A stretch of 64,000 bases of DNA from Phoebastria nigripes (lineage: Eukaryota; Chordata; Aves; Procellariiformes; Diomedeidae), in the NCBI GenBank assembly GCA_035582835.1, contig JAYKAV010000429.1, positions 37,106 to 101,105 on the forward strand. The letters run 5' to 3'. Of the stretch, positions 24,176-37,920 are shown piece by piece. The translations under genes were made by a program, and so were the position numbers. Positions within the stretch are counted from its first letter, which is position 1; every line of letters begins with the position of its first letter. The notes beneath the pieces are model-generated. The model was not told the DNA's origin. It ran no database searches and worked only from the letters and a program-made list of their open reading frames with translations.

Positions 24176-27100
24176 CTACTAACACACAAAGAATATTTTA
24201 AATTTCCTAGGCTTGATTCACCCAGCTTCAGTGGTTCAAAATGTCTCCTTCAGTAACTCACAACTAATGCGGTTTTTATTTGTTTTAGTGCTCTGTGACG
24301 CTCACTAAAATAAATACCCAGTCACTTTAACAGTCTCCTAACGTGAGTGGCTACGGCAAGAGCTATTATTTTACAATCTCTAATTCCCAACTTTCAAATA
24401 CCTTGAAGATACTGAATTGAGAGAGAAGTGAACTGTAGTGAATGGTAAAAGACAGATGGGTACGGTAGGCAAACCTAAGAACTGGTAGCTCTAGGCATCT
24501 TTCATCAAAGAGAGGCTGTCATTGGAACAATTTAGTCATCCATTCAACGTAACCTATTTTAACACTTGGCTTGAAGTCTGTGGGGTCTTAGGCACACTTG
24601 TAGCCAGTATTGCTAATGAGGTACTTACTGCTTTTTCACCTGGGGCTTTGTTCTCTAAAAGATATGCCTCTACTGTTTCCCTTGCAGAGTAACAAAAGAA
24701 TTGCTATTGGCAGCAATTAAGAGGTTTGAATACCATTTACATTTCTTTATCTTTCAGGTCAGTGAGACACTAGCACAAGACAGTTTAAATTGAAACACTC
24801 CTTTGATTCATGTTTTTAAAGGCATACTAACTTCAGTGAGAAAATAGATGACACCTGAAGTCAGATCTAGCTTCTGGTCTCATAATGAAATTCTGTGTCT
24901 AATCTTCTTCTGTTAGTTTAGACTAAAAACTCTTCTGTGTGGAGACTTCATCTTTTCCATGTGACTTCTGTGCAGCTCTGACCACATGTGAGCTATATGA
25001 TGGGAGGAAGCCCATACCCACAGGCCACGTGTAGGTGCCTTGCAGCCTGGATAACTCCTTCACCCCTCCCTCCACTCATTCACAGGACAGGGGCGGGCTA
25101 AAACAATACTATGGGATCCTCTAAACCATGGAAACCTAGGAGCTTCAAGGACAGAGCTTCAAATTCAGCCTCAGGATGGGTAGGGAACAGGACCCAAGCA
25201 CATACACAAACTGCTATTGCAGGATCCGTCAATTAGTTGTTCTCAGCTCTTACTGTGTAAGCAGACATGATGAGCTAGGAGCAGATACTGCAATCCCCTT
25301 CCAACAATATATATTACCTAGGCAGAGCACCATTCAGTGGTCAAGACCCAAACTCCACCAGTATCTTTTTAAAGGCATGCACTGAGTTCATCAGCCCCTG
25401 AAACAGGATGAACGTGTGGAATAAGCACGTACAAAAATGGCTGTTGAATCAGATCCTGGTTACGAGGCAAAAGCTGATCATACAGCTTAGTTCTGACGTG
25501 CTTTCCAAACACAGACGCAGAACTAGCCTTCAGGCTTGTGAGGGCTTCCCAGAGAGGACTAAGGAACAGGCTTCTCCTCCCTGCCACTGCCACACCAGTC
25601 TACAGATTAATGCTAATGGGACAAAAGCAAGAGGTGAGGAAGAAAGGGAAACAAGAATGCATTTCAACTTTGCCACAGTGCTGCTGCCAACTGCAATTGC
25701 TCTATGCTAATTATGGTACAACGACACACGTTTTGACACCATGGAATATTGCACTGTTTTCTTGCTCCTAAGATTATCATGCATAACAGTAATGGAAAGC
25801 AGCAAAGAAGATCCAGTAAGTTCAGAAATCTTATTAGAACAGCAAGAAAAAAATAATTCTGTGAATGTCTTTATCTTGCAAGTGCAATCTGTCATGCTAT
25901 TCAGGCTACTCCATGTAAGTCCAGAAATGAAGAGCCATTCAGACACAGGAAGCAGAAACAGGATGGATGGTAAAATCAGCAACCAAAAAAATGTTCTGAG
26001 ACATCTAGAAGTTGCTGTTTGGCATTTTCTTTGTTTGGTTGGTTGGTTTGTTATTGTTTCTTTTTTCCAGAATAAAATGGGGAATTCATACAGCAGATGT
26101 GGGAGGCAGCAGAAGAATTCAATGATCCTCTGGTATGCTGCAATGTTGTAACCTCAAATGATACATAAAGCTTACAGTAAACTCATTTGTTTTCAGACAA
26201 TTATTTTAGTCCAGGTTGGTTTATTCATATTTAAGGCAAAAAGCACAGATTTATATAAAATATCATTCCAGTTTTATTGCTGTATTTATAGACATATTAT
26301 AAAACGGTTGAACTGTTTGAATGGTGGAGATGAATAGCACATAGCTATACATAAAATAAATAATAACAGCATAGTTTTATATAGGTTTATTTAGTTTTAT
26401 ATTTATAATATATATATACACCACAATTTTATGTGGTGATAGATAATTATATGCATATAGCTAAAGGTAAAATCTTTCCATTCCTGTTTTAGTATAAACC
26501 ACTCTTTCATACGTACTAAAAGAAAGGTGGTCAAATTCACTTCAAAGCTCATTTATACACAGGCCTTGAGAGCAGCCCTAAATGACAGAATGGTTAAACC
26601 TAGAGGCCTGCCAGTTCTTTATCTTCTTTATCACTAGCATTGTTGTCTTCACAGTGAAGATACAAAGAAGGAAATGTATTATAAATAAGATGTGAAGTTA
26701 AAGATAAGACATACAATCACTTCCCTAACACATACTCCAGCCTGACCTTGAATAACTCGAGGTCAGTCTCTCCAAATATTACATAGACATAATATTTCTC
26801 TATCTGCCAAAGGGATTAAGAAGCTGATATTATTAAGGACATGGTTATAAATCTCTTCTTGCTGACTATTCACATGCAGAAAAATTTCCAGCATTCTCTG
26901 TGTCCGTGAGGATGTATGATCATACAGCTGGATCATAACACTTATAGCTAACAGCTTTTGAGAGTTAAAATGGAACAGAGCATTCATGTTCATAGCCCTG
27001 ACCCTGCTCATTGCTCACACAAGATATTGGTCTTATTAATAGGAAACAGGACTTGTGCCTGGAAATCCGTAATTCAGGAGAAATGCAGATTTCCTTTTTT

Positions 27101-28145
27101 GTAAATAATGACCTGGATTATTGGTGAAAGCAGCTTCTGGATGAAGTATGTTTTCCATCAGGTGGAAGACTGGGAAGTCATTTGGCAGAACAGAGCAAAA
27201 TAGGAGGTCCTAATGCAAGGCTGAGAATAGGAGAAACTGTCTGGGAAGCTGAGGAAGTATAAAGGAAGGGAAATCAAGAGAGAGGCTTGTAAAAAGCACA
27301 AGCAGAGAGAAAGGAAGCGGAAAGGAGCACGAACAAAGCTGCAGGCATGGAGCAGTTGGGCAAAGCTGAAAGGCGAGAGGAAGCATTTCGCACTCGCTGG
27401 GTGGGGAGAACAGGAGGAAAACTCTGTAGGAGTTAGCCTAGGGCTTAGCTGAAGAGAGAAGGTTTCAGCAAGGTACCCAAATATGTATGCATCTCGGTAT
27501 GTGTCACAGTAGGTGACTAGACACAAAGACAAAAACATCAGGGGTTTCAGCATGGATGTTAAGTGTTTGAGCTGAAGAACAAGGGAGGAGGATCAGACTA
27601 TTTCTAGGCTCTGCATTGGGGAAATTAAGTCAAACTTGTTGAAAAACTTTGCAGACAGGGTGTTCAAGCACTTCAAGCATGAAGATATGTAATTATCACA
27701 ACAGCTATGTATTATGTGTTCCTGCTTTACACTGTGGACTTAATCAGTTGAAGAGATGTGCCTAAGGTTCACAACTGTAATTTTCTGTACTTTTCTGAGT
27801 TAAATTTCTGAACCATTTCTGGACTTCTGAATGGAACATTTAGAATACAATTTTATCTTTGCAGAGCAAAATTTACACTTTCAGTCTCTACTCTGAATAA
27901 GAAAAATATTTTCTATTGAACATTTACTTTCTCCTTTGAAGTCTAACTTCAACTCAAAACACATCTGTTTCAAAGATAAATCAAAGATGCAGCAGCAGCT
28001 TGTGTTCAAATGAAAACACATGTATACATTTTTTTTTTTTAGCCCAGACTTGAGGATCTTTAGGGTTTTAAGGCCTCAGTATTTAAAATAACTTCAAGAC
28101 TGTGATATCTACAGGCAAACCTTATGGTGTTTTGGTTCTCTGTGC

Positions 28146-28173
28146 TTTTTTCTTTTCTTTTTTTTTTTTTTTT
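28146..28173 (+). repeat. T-rich tract
   Basis: T-rich low-complexity sequence with two interrupting C residues. Confidence 0.85.
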
Positions 28174-29029
28174 ACCTAGTCTTTTTAGCTCAGCAGTAGG
28201 CATACTTATTTCAGAAAGTCTGCTCTAGCTAAGCTGGATTTTTAAAGGAGACAGAGACTTTGGGAAAGCAAAGTCAGTGGTGATTAAACTTGAGTCGTCA
28301 CTAGTAGTGAGGCAAGTCATGGCGTGCATGGAGTGTTGCCTAAAGCCTGATGATAAGATCAAAGCTGTGAAATACCTGTGTGGAGGTTTCAAGAGACTAA
28401 AAGTAGAAAGGTTTATGACCTTAATGCTGAGGGTGTCCACGTCAAGAAATGTAGTTGAAGATAGTTATTTCTAGCCCCAAAAGGTAATTTTTCATAACCT
28501 AGTGGGGGAAGGAAGGAGTCAGCATGTGGTAATGAGAAACAATAAATTATAGTTCATACCTCAGGAAACACAGGATTGAAGAATAGTGTTGAAGGGCAAT
28601 GGAAGAGCCGAACTGGGAAAAAGCATGAGTGTCATTGCCCCCACAAGCACTGCAGCTCACACGTTGTCGTGTGCTGTTGGCAAGCCAGAAGCTATCAAGT
28701 CTTGTCTCTTCAGATGGGTTTCTCAACAATGCTATGAATTCTTTCCAGAAAAAAATTGAGGTTATCATAATTTAGGATTTCATCTTGCAATCTTGAGTAC
28801 TGTTTACTTATTTGACTCTAAATTATAAAAAAAAAATATAATTATACTGTTTGTGCTACACTTGCAACTCCTTGGCACAGGAATGACTCAAAGAAAGATC
28901 ACTAACATATTAAATGCACTGAAGTACATACTGGATACAGTGAAATTTTTTGCCACTATGCTATAGGTCATCAGACTACTATTAGTTAAGGATGTAACAA
29001 CTAACTTGGCATACAGCAGACCTCTGCAG

Positions 29030-29034
29030 AGCAG
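29030..29034 (+). repeat. Target-site duplication, left copy (AGCAG)
   Basis: AGCAG directly precedes the LTR and is matched by AGCAG at 29,644-29,648. Confidence 0.85.
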
Positions 29035-29643
29035 TGCTGTGGTTTAACCCCAGCTGGCAACTAAGCACCACATAGCCGCTCACTGACTCCCCCTACTCCA
29101 GTGGGATGGGGGGAGAATCGGAAGGATAAAAGTGAGAAAGAAACTCGTGGGTTTAGATAAAAACAGTTGAATAATTAAAAAGAGATCATAATAATAATTT
29201 TTAAAAATTGTAAGGAAAAGAGAAAAAAAAATAACAAAGAGAGAGGAAAATAAAACCCAAAAAAGACAAGTGATGCAAATGAAAACAGTTGCTCACCACC
29301 AACCAACCGATGCCCAGCCAGTCCCCGAGCAGTGCCCCCCCCACACCAACTTCCCCCCCAGTTTTATTGCTGAGCATGACATCATATGGTATGGAATATC
29401 CCTTTGGTCAGTTGGGGTCAGCTGTCCCAGCTGTGTCCCCTCCCAACCTCTTGTGTACCTCCAACCTACTCGCTGGTGGGGCAGTGGGAGGAGCAGAAAA
29501 GGCCTTGACTCTGTGTAAGCACTGCTCAGCAGTAACTAAAACATCCCTGTATTATCAACACTATTTTCAGCACAAATCCAAAACATAGCCCCATACTAGC
29601 TACTGTGAAGAAATTTAACTCTGTCCTAGCCAAAACCAGTACA
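29035..29643 (-). mobile_element. Solo LTR of an avian endogenous retrovirus (ERVL-like)
   Basis: On the minus strand the element starts TGTACTGGTTTTGGCTAGGA and ends GGTTAAACCACAGCA, giving TG...CA ends over 609 bases. Its sequence matches a very common bird LTR, including the CCCACTGGAG-type C-rich 3' part, an A/T-rich trinucleotide stretch and a GACATCA motif near the promoter. Perfect 5-bp AGCAG duplications flank it. No internal viral genes or second LTR are present, so it is a solo LTR left by recombination between two LTRs. The copy at 51,195 is the same family in the opposite orientation. The ERVL assignment is from memory. Confidence 0.92.
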
Positions 29644-29648
29644 AGCAG
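29644..29648 (+). repeat. Target-site duplication, right copy (AGCAG)
   Basis: Exact match to the five bases left of the LTR. Confidence 0.85.
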
Positions 29649-32600
29649 TCACTGTTAAAATAGAGCTGAAATCCTGAGAGGGGGAGCACTATTTGAATGC
29701 ATTTTGAATTTGTTTGTGATCTCTTTGCTTGTAGTGATTATTCTACCAAACAAACACAGGCACAAGGAGCCAGCCACAACTCAGTGAGTGTTAACCAAAG
29801 AGCAAAAAGCCTTCCACGGTACAAGGGAGTCAGTTCTGTACTGAGACAGTTTAAGTCATAGAGGTCATCTGTATGCTTTCCTTTTCAGACTGGAATTTAA
29901 ACAGTGCGTAAGATTTGCGTTGGTTTTCTTCACACAGGTGTGTTCAAACACATAATGATTCATGTACACTAGCTCTAGCACTGGGCTGGCCTAAATGACA
30001 CTATTTATCTCACTTAATCTGGAAACCCACCTGTCCTAAATGTTCAGTTAAAACAGCTGGAGATTTTGAATACTTAGTACCTGATAAAGAATAGCTGTCA
30101 AACAAGCTGGAGAGCATTTTTGCAGCAGTCAGCCAGTATTCTGTACTCTTTATCCAATTCAAGCAAATGTTGGTCCATTCATAGAGATTTCTCAAAGAGA
30201 AAAAGCAGCACAATTTGCTGATAAGTACATGAGAATGTTTATCTAACAGCCCCAAGCTGCAAAAGATGCATGTTTCTCTAGCTCGTTTCATCCACAAATG
30301 TTTCAACACCATTGACCTACCTAGGCTTTTAACAACAAATTCACAGTATCTGGAATTCCATTAAATCAGTGGTAACCCACTTTGACTCTGCTTATGTCTG
30401 ATTTCTTCCAGAGACAATTCAGAGTCTGAGAGTAACTTTCACTTTAATGTTTCTTTTTGATACAAATACAATCTCAGTAGTTCCATCTCCCTTCTGCCTC
30501 CTGCAATTTCCCTGGTAACAAATATTTTCACTTCTGTCTGGTTTAAAAAATACAGCCTGTGTTCTTGGAAGTAGAAAGAGTACATGGATCCATCCTTAGT
30601 GAAGCGTTTGCTCTGGGTGTTTCAATTTAATAATTCAGTCAATTGGAACTCTCGCTTCTGAAAATGTAAATAAGATCAGTCACTGGCACCTGAAATAAAC
30701 TCCTTGAGCCTTTCAGTGTTTTAAAGGAGTCACCTTCTTTCAATAAATTTGATTGAAATTCATGTTGCAATATGTGATTTCACAGCCCAAGTTGTTTCAG
30801 TGAAAAGTGAAAGCGTAATCCCCTCTTTTCTTCATTTTTTTGCCTTCACTTGTTTCCACACTCTTTTTTTGCCCCCACGCCATCCACAGATTTCCATTGT
30901 AATAAATCATAAATATCTCTTACAGTACTGTGCAGAGCAAGATGACATAATTCATCACCTCTTTAAGTATTCAAATAAAACAGCTGGAGCATTTACCTAT
31001 TAAGCATTTCAGAAAAAAAAAAAAAAGCATTGGGGTGGGAGAATTGTGAACAAACTAAACTAGAAATCATTACTTCTTTTGAGAAATTATAAAAAATCAA
31101 GATTTCATCTGGAATTTCAAGCATTATTCAATCCAGATACTTTAAAACTGCAAGATGGCTGCAGAATGATGGTAGCTTATTTTCACCCTGAAAATTGTGC
31201 ATTTTCAATTTTTTTTCTTTTCACAGCAATATGTTTCTCCCCTCCCCTTCATCAAACCACAAACTTTCAAGCAAAAAAGGGTTTTTGTGATGAATAATAT
31301 ACTAGTCAAAATTCACTAAAAATGATAAAATTTGAACTTAATTCATCAAGTAGCTAAAATTGCAAAAATGCCACAAAATATTCAGAGCAAAGTTCAAAGA
31401 GAAATTTAATCTTTGACCTAAATAGCTTATGGTTTGCTTAAGCTATGGGAGATTGACTTTGAATTTCCCCTTCTGCCTGAGAGAATTTGAACCATAATCT
31501 CCCATCTCCACCAAGAAAATCCTAAATATATCCAGTCCTACCTAGAGATATAATAAAATTTCCCCCACTACTTCTTACTTATGCCCTGTAGATGGCTTCA
31601 TTTTCCACAAGTGGGAATTCACCTGAAGTTGACCAACTGTACCCTAATGGAAGAGTCATTGCTACTGAAGTCTATATTACATATTGACTGATCATCAAAG
31701 GTAGTGAGCTGAAATATGTTCTTCACTGACAAATATTTTTGTGCTTAAGAAAGCACTTCTTTTCTTAGTTCACTAAGTTTATTCTTTTCACATGATCCCT
31801 TTGCATGTACTTCAGCTTGGCAACCTGATGGTCATCTTCAGTAATGATATTCACTTACTTAAATTTCCTCAAGCAGCAAATTTATTCACTGGGTTTTAAG
31901 CTGTGGAAAAACAAAATAGAAAGCAATACTGCAGTGTGTCAGTATCCACTTATTGGACAGTAGTGGTGAGAAATGCACATCCCACTCACAAGGAATAAAA
32001 ATTCATAATGTCTCTGAAAATCAAGGTTAAACTAATAGTGTTCTGGAGCTTTTTCTTGTTCCCTCTTAACTGCTTCAGGTGTGAAGTTCCATGGCTCAGG
32101 TAGAGCTCAGTCACCTTAGTTACTTGTAGGTCAATTTGTCTTATCAAGAGAAAAATACTTCTGTAATGTTTCTCCATCTAAGAGTGCTTACACAATGTTC
32201 CCTAGCCAGATGAAACTCTCACCATGACTTACAGCCACCAAGCCCAGTGCTAAAGGTGGCAGCNTTTAGCCCCTGGTCTTTACGTAACCTTTAATAGTTA
32301 TCTAGTAATATTTTTTTGCTGCAATTACCCATTTCCTAATTCACTCTCTCCTTCACATTTCCTTCTGAGGGCCCCAGGGGAGTTCTATACCTTTAATGCA
32401 GACAACAGTCTTATCTACTCTCTAAATTTTAGAAAAACTGCTTGTTAAGCTGTGTCATTGTCTCTCTGTAACATCCTTGGTTCTTCTGGAAAATAGTGTC
32501 TCTATGCTGGACATTTTATTACTCGGTTCTGATCCTGGATTAAACAAGTTAGTGACATAGAAAGCAACATATCTATCTTTTATCTTTGTTTTCTGGTTTC

Positions 32601-34971
32601 AGCAAACCAAAGAGTGATTTCTTCATACAAAAATGTCATCAAATAGCATGTACCCTCTGCAACCTCTTCTCTGTACCTTTTCTCAAATATGCTTCACAAT
32701 ATTGAAATGAAATAATCCATTCACAAATCAGTCCATGTCACCTTGGGTGCCTATGTCTGAATATTGCTTTCTCTCTGCATAAGCTCTCTTCATGCAACCT
32801 TGCTGACTCAGTGGGTAGAAATCCAGACCAGTAAGCCCAGAAATTGGACTAAGCAAAGTGAATCAGGATGCTCTCTGAAAAGTGGTGTATCCCAGCTGAC
32901 CAAAGTGTGTGCAAACTTTGTACAACCCTTCCTGCTTCCAGACTGAAGCTATTCACGAGCCCACTCTGTGGCAATGGTTTCCCCAGTAAAAGTCTGTCGT
33001 TCAATAGACTTTTGCTCATTCTACAAGCATTTGGGAAATATGCTGGGGGAATGGATTGTTACTAGATATAGTGGAGAAGTTACCAGCAAACATGACTGAA
33101 AAAGTCTTAATCAAGCTCTGAAGTGTATATTACACTGAAGAAACACTTGGATTGAATTAATGTATAGTGAAAACAGCCTTGGGAACCGGAGTACTGTAAC
33201 TTCATCAAGTACTCTGCGCCTGTCCCACAAAGCCTGACGCTGCCACCATCCAACAATAGCCATATGATTCAAAGATGTTTTTTCACTGGAAGTAAAAGTG
33301 GGCTTTATTTTGGGGAAATGACATGGTAATCTGGATTTATTTTATATTTTGGCACCAAATCACATACTTTCAGCCTGCCAAATTTCCCCATGTATNGAAG
33401 AATAATAATAATTCCTTTTGTCTGTTCCCTTCTACTCACCTACCCCTCAATTTAGACCATGAGGTCCCTGGGCTGCTTGAATACACAAAATTGAACATAA
33501 CAGGTAGTAATAATGGTGTTTACTCAAAGGATTGCATCAACTGTTGGCTTTGTGTGGCTGCTTTGTAAAACATATTTAGCATAGAACAGTTTATCACATT
33601 GCATATCCCCACGCTATATTTTCAGCCTTCTTATCAAGGCAAAATGCATTAAGGCTAGCAATGGCTTTGAATTCCTAANTTGGATTATTCCTTTTCAGCA
33701 GTATAGTTTACACTGTTCTCTAATAATCTGGACTGACTGTCAAGAAAATACAGAGGCAGAGCAATAGCAAGAGTCATGTCATTATAGTTCTCAATAACAT
33801 CATTATCTATTCAGCTATCTTTCAAGCTTATTTCCTCTACTTTTATGCTCACCCTATATCTTTTCCACCTAAAATTTGAGAGAGATTGCATTTTGCATAG
33901 CCCCACTGTGTTACTTTTTTATAAATAGAGCAGCACAAAATAACTGGAATAATTCCTGCTGCTGTGTCTCAGTTTCTATTTCCTTCTCCTAATGAGAATT
34001 TTAAGTTGGAATTTAGAAACATACTAAGAAAAACACAGAGAGAAATTCTACTGACTGAGCCACCTGAAATTAGTAGATATTACTGTGAGTACAGAAATAT
34101 CTTTAGCAGAGCTTCTTTTAATGGCCAAGATTTTACACACTGTTTAAACCACTGTTCCATTTTGTAGTTCAATTAAGCAAAGGTTTGCGCATCCTTATTC
34201 ATATATGGGAGATCAGACTAATGCACTGTTCTGTTTGCAGCTTTTGTTGATAAAGCAATTGTGCAGGGTCCTGCAGTTTCAGAATGTAATAGCACGTTTT
34301 GTCACTTGAACTAATCAGAACATATTTTCTCAGTATTGAAGTATTTGTTCATTGTGTTAAACATCATATCGATTACGAGACTGCACATCTCATGCAAAAG
34401 ACTTTTAATATTTTGATCCTTTCAGACTNGAATGGCCTTACTCCTTGTTTCCTTAGCCATGCTCTGCTGAATCTCATGCCAATCCCCTCTCTCCATCTCA
34501 CAGTTCAATTTAGGAGCTTTATATGCCACAATTTTGATTTTTTTCTCCCAACGCCAAACATTTGAATGAAAAGGACCTCTGAGAACTTGAGCCACTATAA
34601 AAACTAACTTTATTACTATTCATACTGAACACTGCTACAATGATGGTATGAGCACTCTTTTAGCTACATTAGTCTATTCTGGTTTGTAGCTGAGCACAAT
34701 CTGTAAAGCCCAGGCAGGTTGCAATTCTTCCTGTTCCACAGACAGGAGGTACTGGACTGAGTTGATCTTGTCAATTAAAAAAAAAAAAAAGAAGCCCTAA
34801 AATACTATACTTTGACACTCTCAGGACAACGATGTCTCAGCTTCCATAAAGTGCTTTGTACTGTGCAGGCAGTTTGAGAAGAACTTCTGTAGAAATACCA
34901 GCTCTGGCTTTCAAGGCATCACTGCATACATAATGTGGCACTCATCTGAAAGCAGTAGAGCAGGTAGGGGT
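29649..34971. other. Non-coding DNA
   Basis: AT-rich with no recognisable exon, RNA gene or further transposon. Short frames lack family features. Confidence 0.65.
34777..34790 (+). repeat. A14 homopolymer
   Basis: Fourteen consecutive A residues about 180 bases left of the CR1 3' end. Confidence 0.9.
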
Positions 34972-35000
34972 AGAATCATAGAATAGAATCATAGAATCAT
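34972..35000 (-). repeat. CR1 3'-terminal 8-bp tail
   Basis: Three ATTCTATG-type units in the element's own orientation. This tail ends most CR1 copies and is thought to take part in target-primed reverse transcription. Confidence 0.9.
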
Positions 35001-35064
35001 TAAGGTTGGAAAAGACCTCTAAGATCATCAAGTCCAACTGTCAACCCAACACCACCATGCCCCA

Positions 35065-37920
35065 CTAAACCATGTCCCTAAGTGCCTCATCTACACGTCT
35101 TTTAAATACTTCCAGGGATGGTGACTCCACCACTTCCCTGGGCAGCCTGTTCCAAGGTTTAACCACTCTTTCAGTAAAGAAATTTGTCCTAATGTCCAAT
35201 CTAAACCTCCCCTGGTGCAACTTGAGGCCATTTCCTCTCGTCCTATCGCTAGTTGCTTGGCAGAAGAGACTGACACCCACCTCGCTACAACCTCCTTTCA
35301 GGTAGTTGTAGAGGGCGATAAGGTCTCCCCTCAGCCTCCTCTTCTCCAGGCTAAACAGTCCCAGTTCCCTCAGCTGCTCCTCTGCTCTCCAGACCCTTTA
35401 CCAGCTTCGTTGCCCTCCTCTGGACACGCTCCAGCACCTCAATGTCCTTCTTGTAGTGAGGGGCCCAAAACTGAACACAGTATTCAAGGTGCGGCCTCAC
35501 CAGTGCCGAGTACAGGGGGACAATCACTTCCCAACTCCTGCTGGCCACACTCTTTCTGATACAGGCCAGGATGCCATTGGCCTTCTTGGCCACCTGGGCA
35601 CACTGCCGGCTCATATTCAGCCAGCTGTCAACCAGCACCCCCAGGTCCTTTTCCGATAGGCAGCTTTCCAGCCGCTCTTCCCCCAGCCTGTAGCGTTGCA
35701 TGGGGTTGTTGTGGCCCAAGTGCAGGACCCGGCACTTGGCCTTGTTGAACCTCATGCAGTTGGCCTCAGCCCATCGATCCAGCCTGTCCAGGTCCCTCTG
35801 CAGAGCCTTCCTACCCTCGAGCAGATTGACACTCCTGCCCAGCTTGGTGTCGTCTGCAAACTTACTGAGGGAGCACTCAATCCCCTCATCCAGATCGTTG
35901 ATGAAGATATTGAACAAGACTGGCCCCAAAACGGAGCCCTGGGGGACGCCGCTCGTGACCGGCCACCAGCTGGATTTAGCTCCATTCACCACAACGCTCT
36001 GGGCCCAGCCGCCCAGCCAGCTTTTTACCCAGTGCAGAGTAGACCTGTCTAGGCCATGAGCCGCCAGCTTCTCTAGGAGAATGCTGTGGGAGACAGTGTC
36101 GAAGGCTTTACTGAAGTCCAGGTAGACCACATCCACAGCCTTTCCCTCATCCACTAGGCGGGTCACCTGGTCATAGAAGGAGATCAGGTTGGTCAAGCAG
36201 GACCTGCCTTTCATGAACCCATGCTGGCTGGGCCTGATCCCCTGGTTGTCCCGCACATGGCTTGCGAGCGCCCCCAAGATGAACCGCTCCATAATCTTCC
36301 CCAGCACCAAGGTCAGGCTGACAGGCCTGTAGTTCCCTGGGTCCTCCTTCCGGCCCTTCTCATAGATGGGCGTCACATTGGCAAGCCTCCAGTCGTCCGG
36401 GACCTCCCCCGTTAACCAGGACCGCTGATAAATGATGAAGAGTGGCTTGGCAAGCTCCTCCGCCAGCTCCCTCAGCACTCTCGGGTGGATCCGATCTGGC
36501 CCCATGGACTTGTGAGCGTCCAGGTGGCGTAGCAGGTCGTTCACCGCTTCCTCCTGGATTATGGGGGGTTTATCCCGCTCACTGTCCCCGTCTTCCAGCT
36601 CAGGGTGCTGAATACCCTGAGGGTGGCTGGTCTGACTATTGAAGACTGAGGCGAAGAAGGCATTAAGTACCTCAGCCTTTTCCTCATCCTCGGTGACAAC
36701 GTTCCCCCCGGCATCCAATAGAGGATGGAGATTCTCCTTGGCTCTCTTTTTGTCGTTAATGTATTTGTAAAAACATTTTTTGTTGTCTCTAACGACAGCG
36801 GCCAGATTGCATTCTAGCTGGGCTTTTGCCTTTCTGATTTCCTCTCTACATGATCTGACGAGATCCCTGTACTCTTCTTGAGTCGCCTGCCCCTTCTTCC
36901 ACAAGTGGTAAACGCTCCTTTTTTTCCTGAGTCGCAGCAAGAGCTCCCGGTTCAGCCAGGCCGGTCGTCTTCCCCGCCCCTTCTTCCTACAGCACATGGG
37001 GACAGCCTGCTCCTGCACCTTCAAGACTTCCTTCTTGAAGAACGTCCAGCCTTCCTGGACCCCTTTGCCCTTCAGGACTGCCTCCCAAGGGACTCTCTCG
37101 ACCAGTGTCCTGAACAGGCCGAAGTCCGCCCTCCTGAAGTCCATGGTAGCCGTTTTGCTGGTCCCCCTCCTTACTTCACCAAGAATTGAGAATTCTATCA
37201 TTTCATGGTCGCTAAGCCCAAGACAGCCTCCGGCCACCACATCTCCCACCAGTTCTTCTCTGTTCGTAAACAGCAGGTCGAGCGAGGCATCTCCCCTGGT
37301 AGGCTCCCTCACCAGCTGCGTCAGGAAGTTGTCTTCCACACACTCCAGGAACCTCCTAGACTGTTTCCCCTCTGCCGTGTTGTATTTCCAGCAGACGTCC
37401 AGGAAGTTGAAGTCCCCCACGAGAACAAGGGCTAGCGATCGGGAGACTTCTGCCAGCCGCTTGTAGAATGCTTCATCGACCTCTTCATCCTGGTTGGGTG
37501 GCCTATAACAGACGCCCAGCAGGATATCTGCCTTGTTGGCCTTCCCCCTCATCCTTACCCATAAGCACTCGACCTTATCATCACCACAGTCGTTAAGCTC
37601 TAGACAGTCGAAACACTTCCTGACATACAGAGCCACCCCACCGCCTCTCCTTCCTCACCTGTCCCTTCTGAAGAGCTTATAGCCATCCATTGCAGCACTC
37701 CAGTCATGAGAGTCGTCCCACCATGTTTCTGTGATGGTGACTAAGTCGTAGCTATCCCGCTGCACAATGGCTTCCAGCTCCTCCTGTTTGCCGCCCATGC
37801 TGCGTGCATTGGTGTAGATGCACTTGAGCTGGGCTATCGATTTTGCCCCCAACAGTGACGTGCCACCCCTAGGCTCATCTCTCGTGAGCCTGGTTTTATC
37901 CCCTTCCCCCTGCGAACCTA
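35065..37920 (-). pseudogene. CR1 ORF2: endonuclease and reverse transcriptase, two lesions
   Basis: ORF2 nicks the target DNA and reverse-transcribes the element. In order along the minus strand: an APE-type endonuclease (YTNARSMGGKQEEL and ITETWW near the start, then GDFN and SDHEMIEF), a linker, and a reverse transcriptase with [12 protein letters not shown] (motif A), [14 protein letters not shown] (motif B) and [10 protein letters not shown] (motif C, with both catalytic aspartates). The family's C-terminal region follows, including [17 protein letters not shown] and [23 protein letters not shown]. Two lesions are visible. An in-frame TGA at 37,655-37,657 follows FRRDR, where the family has a coding codon. 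A frameshift near 35,390 leaves 35,351-37,636 as a 762-codon open stretch and moves the last about 110 residues to another frame. The frame stays open upstream to about the ORF1 stop, without a clear ATG. Confidence 0.95.

Larger units (their letters stand above)
17858..29029. other. Non-coding DNA
   Basis: No recognisable exon. Overlapping frames on both strands at 22.5-23.3 kb have no family features and no consistent frame. Homopolymer and TA repeats are listed separately. Confidence 0.65.

Noticed and set aside
25741..26151. 136-codon plus-strand frame
   Set aside because: No signal peptide, domain or repeat pattern; it passes through a GGTT-rich simple tract and ends without context.
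27158..27553. 131-codon open frame on the minus strand, rich in Ser, Leu, Phe and Cys
   Set aside because: It is antisense to a purine-rich stretch (AGAGAGAAAGGAAG type). Composition explains the open frame; no domain or relative was recognised.
35072..37466. Plus-strand frames of 60-156 codons opposite the CR1
   Set aside because: They are antisense shadows of ORF2; the minus-strand frame has the real motifs.
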